Shown: piece after piece, positions 60,230-64,000 of the stretch
Numbering within the stretch: the stretch's first letter is position 1
Layout of the letters: every line of letters starts with the position of its first letter
DNA from: Acanthochromis polyacanthus
Lineage: Eukaryota > Chordata > Actinopteri > Pomacentridae
Assembly (NCBI RefSeq): GCF_021347895.1
Contig: NC_067130.1
Location: 25,813,817-25,877,816, forward strand
DNA: 64,000 bases
Direction of reading: 5' to 3'
Notes under the pieces: generated by a model
Databases searched by the model: none
Told to the model about the DNA's origin: nothing
Seen by the model: only the letters and a program-made list of their open reading frames with translations
Program-made: the position numbers and the translations under genes

Positions 60230-60350
60230 CTTTTAAGGGTCTTAGCTCCTTTTAGCTTGCTGTTTTGCTTCACTGATCTGTATTCAGCGTATAGCTGTCT
60301 CCCAAAGGAGACCACCAAGCTCCTCATATAAAAACTGTAGACAGCTGTTC
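60230..60350 (+). repeat. Dispersed repeat, copy related to 56895-57004
   Basis: CACTGATCTGTATTCAGCG, GCTGTCTCCCAAAGGAGACC and GCTCCTCATATAAAAACTGTAGAC share order and wording with 56895-57004. Ends undefined. Confidence 0.45.
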
Positions 60351-61332
60351 CCAGCAAACAAACAAACAGACAAACTGACAGTACCTGTCCTACTGCACTA
60401 CCTGCCCAGCATGAAATGGCACAGAACATCCGTAAACAAGCGACTCGGTGAAGTCGACCATCTACAGCAAGATGGAGAAATGAGGGGAAACTGCAGCTTA
60501 GAGATGCGGGATTGTTGTTTCTTAATGTTGGTGGATTAAGAACACATGAACATCATAACATATGAAAAATTTCAGTGATATGCTTGGAAATGCTGAATCT
60601 TCATCTTAATTTTATGTAATTGCTTATGGTTTTGATGCTGCAATTAGTTTACAATTTTGCTACTGTATGTTTGTGTACAAGCACATTACAGTAACATCAA
60701 TACAAGAAAATGACTGAGTCCTTCCCTGTTTAAAAGGATGCAAACAGCAGATATTGCATACTGTGAAATCTTTGTGTTTAGTTATCCTGTTTATTATGAG
60801 GTTATCTTTGCTAGTGTGTCATGTGGATTCATTTTTATTCTCATTTATTTCTGTATTTGTCATTCATCTTTGTCATATATGGGTGCCAGGCCTTTGGTTG
60901 TTCAGAGCTTTCTGCATCTTTGGGCAATACTTGAGGGATGAGACAGTTTAGATTCTTTCGCATTTCCAATCCTCTTTCATCCTCTGTAGGTCCTTTCTGC
61001 ATGTTCAGACCACACTGTGTGAGTGGAGAGGAGATCTCCCAAGCTCTCAGCGGCTGTGTTTGCACAGCAGCAGTGAGCATGCTGCCCTTGGAGAGCTTTC
61101 CCCAGAGTCTCGAGTTTCCAGGGGTTTCAACTTGTGTTTTATGTTGTGGAGCTCATAAACTCAGCAGCTTGCAGCTGTGAGAATAGAGGCTTGAGTTATA
61201 GGCTCAAAGCTGTGGAATGGTTATTTTGAAGCAAAATAAAGTGGAAGCAGTTCCAAATTCTGACAATTCTGAAATCATGTGACAGGACAGTGGCATAAAT
61301 GCAACCACTGAACAAGTTAAAAAAAAGTAGTT
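60351..61332. other. Non-coding stretch without recognised features
   Basis: No gene, RNA or repeat identified. Confidence 0.5.
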
Positions 61333-61674
61333 TTAACCCTTAAAATGCCGGGACCGAGTATACTTGGTTCACGCTTATTCGTACACACAGCCGAAACCGA
61401 ACATTCTCAGCTCAACATGTGAGACTTGTTTATGATTGCTAATTAACATAAAATATGCACACACCTGTATGTTTAAGTCGATATAAACATTGGCCCCAAA
61501 TTTGCTTATTTCAAACGATAAAACCGTTATAACGAAGCCGCAATTACGAAGCTCTTATCGGGGCCGCGTACTGGCCAAAATTCAATATGGCGAACGTCTA
61601 TGACAATGCGACCTCGCAAGACTTGATCAATATTTTTATGGATTAGGTTGTTTTAGTATATGTTTTAGTATATG

Positions 61675-63243
61675 TACACTGCTCAAAAAAATAAAGGAAC
61701 ACTTATAAAATATATCATATTTCAATATGAGGAAAAAACAAACTGTATATTAGCATTGATATGGACTGGATAATGTGTTAGGAATGAAAAGTGCCACATT
61801 GATGGGAATGAAAATGATCAACCCCCCAGGAGGGCTAAATTCAAGACACCACAAAATCAAAGTGAAAAACTGATGTGGCAGGCTAGTCCATCTTGCTGAA
61901 ATTCCTTGGCAGCAACTCAAAATGGTATTCAGTAGTTTGTATGGCCTCCATGTGCTTGTATGCATGACTGACGATGCCGAGACAAGCTCTGAATGAGACG
62001 ACAGATGGTGTCCTGGGGTATCTCCTCCCAGAACTGGACCAGGGCATCACTGAGCTCCTGGACAGTCTGAGGAGCAACCTGATGGTGTCGGATGGAACAA
62101 AACATAATGTTCCAAAGGTGTTCTATTGGATTCAGGTCAGGTGAGCATGGGGGCCAGCTAATGGTATCAGTTCCTTCATCCTCCAGGAACTGCATGAGTT
62201 CTCTTACCACATAAGACTGGGCATTGTCGTGCACCAGAAGGAATCCAGGACCACTGCACCAATGTAGGGTCTGACAATGGGTCAAAGGATTTCATCCTGA
62301 TACCTAATGGCAGTCAGAATGCCATTGTCCAGCCTGTAGAGGTCTGTGTGTCCCTCCATGGATATGCCTCCCCACACCATCACTGACCCACTACCCAACC
62401 GGTCATGCTGAACAATGTTACAGGCAGCATAACGTTCTCCACAGCTTCTCCAGACCTTTCATTTCTGTCACATGTGCTCAGGGTGAACCTGCTCTCATCT
62501 GTGAAAAGCACAGGGCACCAGTGGTGGACTTGCAAATTCCTGTGTTCTATGGCAAATGTCAACCGAGCTCCACGGTGCCAGTCAGCGAGCACAGCGGGCA
62601 CTAGAGGACGCTGGGCCCTCAGACCACTCTCATTACATCTCTTTCTGATTGTTTGGTCAGAGACATTCACACCAGTGGTCTGCTGGAGGTCATTTTGTAG
62701 AGCTATTGCAGCGCTCATCCTGTTCCTCCTTGCACAAAGGAGCGGATAGCTGTCCTGCTGATCGGTTGAGGACCTTTGACAGCCCTGTCAAGCTCTTCCA
62801 GACTAACTGCCTGTCTCCTGGAATCTCCTCCATGCGCTTGAGAATATGCTGGAGCAAACCTTCTGGCAATGGCATGAACTGATGTGCCATCCTGGAGGAG
62901 TTGGACTGTCTGTGGAACCTTTGTAGGGTCCAGGTATCGCCTCATGCTACCAGAAATGACACCTACCCTAGTCAAATGCAAAACTAGTGAAAAACAGTCA
63001 GAAAACATTAGGAAGGAAAAAAATGTCAGTGGCCTTCACCTGTAAACTCATTCCTGTTTTGGGGTTGTCTCATTGTTACCCCTCTAGTGCATCTGTTGTT
63101 AATTTTATGAACACCAAAGCAGCTGAAACTGACTAAAAAGCCCCTCAGTTACTTACTTGACCAGATCAGTATCCCATATGTTTCACTGATTTGATGCAAT
63201 ACTGAGATTAAAAAGTGTTCCTTTAATTTTTTTGAGCAGTGTA
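61675..63243 (-). mobile_element. Tc1/mariner element E, broken
   Basis: The ends TACACTGCTCAAAAAAATAA (61675) and TTTTTTTGAGCAGTGTA (63243) are inverted and edged by TA. The repeats are short, about 30 bp, unlike the long-repeat Tc1 elements elsewhere in this window. The transposase gene on the minus strand is disrupted. Confidence 0.92.
61929..62945 (-). pseudogene. Tc1-type transposase pseudogene
   Basis: Starts MRRYLDPTKVPQTVQLLQDG (ATG at 62945), continues after a frameshift with AWRRFQETGS followed by a stop, then [20 protein letters not shown] (about 62730), [39 protein letters not shown] (first catalytic Asp), GFLLVHDNAQSYV (second Asp), and [19 protein letters not shown] (Glu), ending QAHGGHTNY at 61929. 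All three catalytic residues survive, but at least three frame changes and two stops separate them. The region around 62290-62400 lacks one contiguous frame. Not functional. Confidence 0.88.
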
Positions 63244-63516
63244 CTTCTCCAGAAACATGGCCATGTAAGGGTTAGCAATATTAAAATATGACTTCAATTA
63301 GATCTTGTCAGAAATGCTGCACCCGAAAGGAAAGGACAAGAAGGCTAAACAAATATTGCTGCAGGGCACGTAATGTCAGCGTGGAAAGGTTTTAAAAGAT
63401 CATGAACTCAGATGTTGCCCTTAAATAGTCTTAATGAAATCTAAGTGGAAAATTACACTCAGAAAAGGACACTCGGTGCAATTTTCCCCTTAAATTACAA
63501 GGCGGCTCTGGTACAG

Positions 63517-63748
63517 GGTGGCTGTGGCTCAGGTGGCAGAGCATGTTGTCCACTAATCACAAGGTTGGCGGTTCGATCTCCACATACCAAAGTGTCCTTG
63601 GTCAAGATACTGAACCTGGAGTTGTTTCTGAAGGCAGACAGACTCCGTTCCCGTTGGGATGAGAATGTGTGTGAATGGGAGACATTGTAAGTCATTTGGA
63701 TACCAGTAGAGTAGCAAAATCACAATAAAAAGTGTGAGCCATTTACAC
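63517..63748 (+). repeat. tRNA-derived SINE
   Basis: The head resembles a tRNA gene with an A box TGGCTCAGGTGG (63525-63536) and a B box GGTTCGATCTC (63570-63580) at the usual internal RNA polymerase III promoter spacing. The body reads AAAGTGTCCTTGGTCAAGATAC and TGAACCTGGAGTTGTTTCTG, then GTGTGTGAATGGGAGA, and ends near TGTGAGCCATTTACA. This body is a widespread fish SINE type. No clear target duplication found. It is not a functional tRNA gene because the arms do not pair properly. Confidence 0.8.
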
Positions 63749-64000
63749 AAAATAACTAATCAGAATAGCCACAAAACTTTACAGATATTGGATTGTTGGT
63801 GCCAACGTGACACTGATTTCACAAAGTAAGTAAAAAAAAAAAATCCCACATGTTTATATCAGTCTGGTATATATCATCTGCTGAGCTGGAGACTTAATGG
63901 GCAGAGATGCACTGATGTTTTCAGTTAACTATGTTACTAGCTTTACTGTCAAAGTATAGCAAACTACTTACATCACTAACATAGAAAGGAGATGTTGTCT
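63749..64000. other. Non-coding end of window
   Basis: AT-rich sequence, nothing recognised. Confidence 0.5.

Larger units (their letters stand above)
61337..63271. mobile_element. Small TTAA-type element split by a Tc1
   Basis: The left end is TTAA (61333-61336) followed by CCCTTAAAATGCCGGGACC. The right end is GGCCATGTAAGGG followed by TTAG (63272-63275), a one-base change from TTAA. Ends of the form TTAA-CCCTT...AAGGG-TTAA suit piggyBac-type MITEs. Without the nested Tc1 (61675-63243) the element is only about 366 bp, CpG-rich and non-coding. The Tc1 sits just 28 bp from the right end. Confidence 0.45.

Noticed and set aside
63517..63590. Possible tRNA gene with A and B boxes
   Set aside because: Acceptor and anticodon arms do not pair and the SINE body follows directly, so it is a SINE head.

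Overview
The window looks like ray-finned fish (probably percomorph) nuclear DNA. I infer this from the repeats: several Tc1/mariner elements of types abundant in teleosts, PIF/Harbinger, hAT, a Ty3/gypsy element with a tRNA-Trp primer site, CR1/L2/Rex-like and L1/Tx1-like LINEs, a tRNA-derived SINE, and long (CA)n microsatellites. I found no convincing host protein-coding exon, tRNA, rRNA or other cellular RNA gene. Every protein I can identify belongs to a mobile element. The stretch is best read as gene-poor intergenic or deep intronic DNA.

Layout. 1-1459: right-hand part of a Tc1 element with an intact transposase. 4185-4416: palindromic MITE. 4503-8828: full-length gypsy element on the minus strand, with identical 203-bp LTRs, gag, pol, a tRNA-Trp primer site and a 4-bp target duplication. 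9068-15707: packed element cluster holding a decayed Harbinger, a decayed Tc1, a foldback element with ~130-bp arms, and another Tc1 interrupted by ~1.2 kb of foreign element DNA. 18991-20630: Tc1 with an intact transposase; a near-identical but frameshifted sister lies at 45240-46875. 22.7-24.4 kb: unidentified dispersed repeats. 25983-28218: inverted-end element carrying a broken LINE. 28346-33081: three non-autonomous DNA elements, two with clean target duplications. 37.4-40.9 kb: hAT transposase pseudogene that keeps an intron, inside a possible TTAA-flanked element. 40971-41692: solo LTR with 5-bp duplication. 44841-48263: hAT element with perfect 8-bp duplication, into which the second Tc1 has jumped. 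52890-55435: 5'-truncated L1/Tx1 LINE. 61337-63271: small TTAA-type element split by a broken Tc1. 63517-63748: SINE.

The proteins do not form a cellular pathway. They are the transposition machinery of unrelated selfish elements at different stages of decay. Two Tc1 transposases (49-1068 minus, 19374-20408 plus) keep complete reading frames and the DD34E triad. The gypsy element looks young but has lysine at the third catalytic position of its integrase. Nesting gives relative ages: Tc1 insertions are younger than the hAT at 44841 and the TTAA element at 61337, and the LINE is younger than its host element at 25983.

No clearly new biological system is evident. The least explained elements are the 992-bp element at 32090-33081 (10-bp target duplication), the foldback at 12863-13194, and the two-gene element fragment at 13537-14721. 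All family assignments come from reading translations and ends by eye; no database search was possible.
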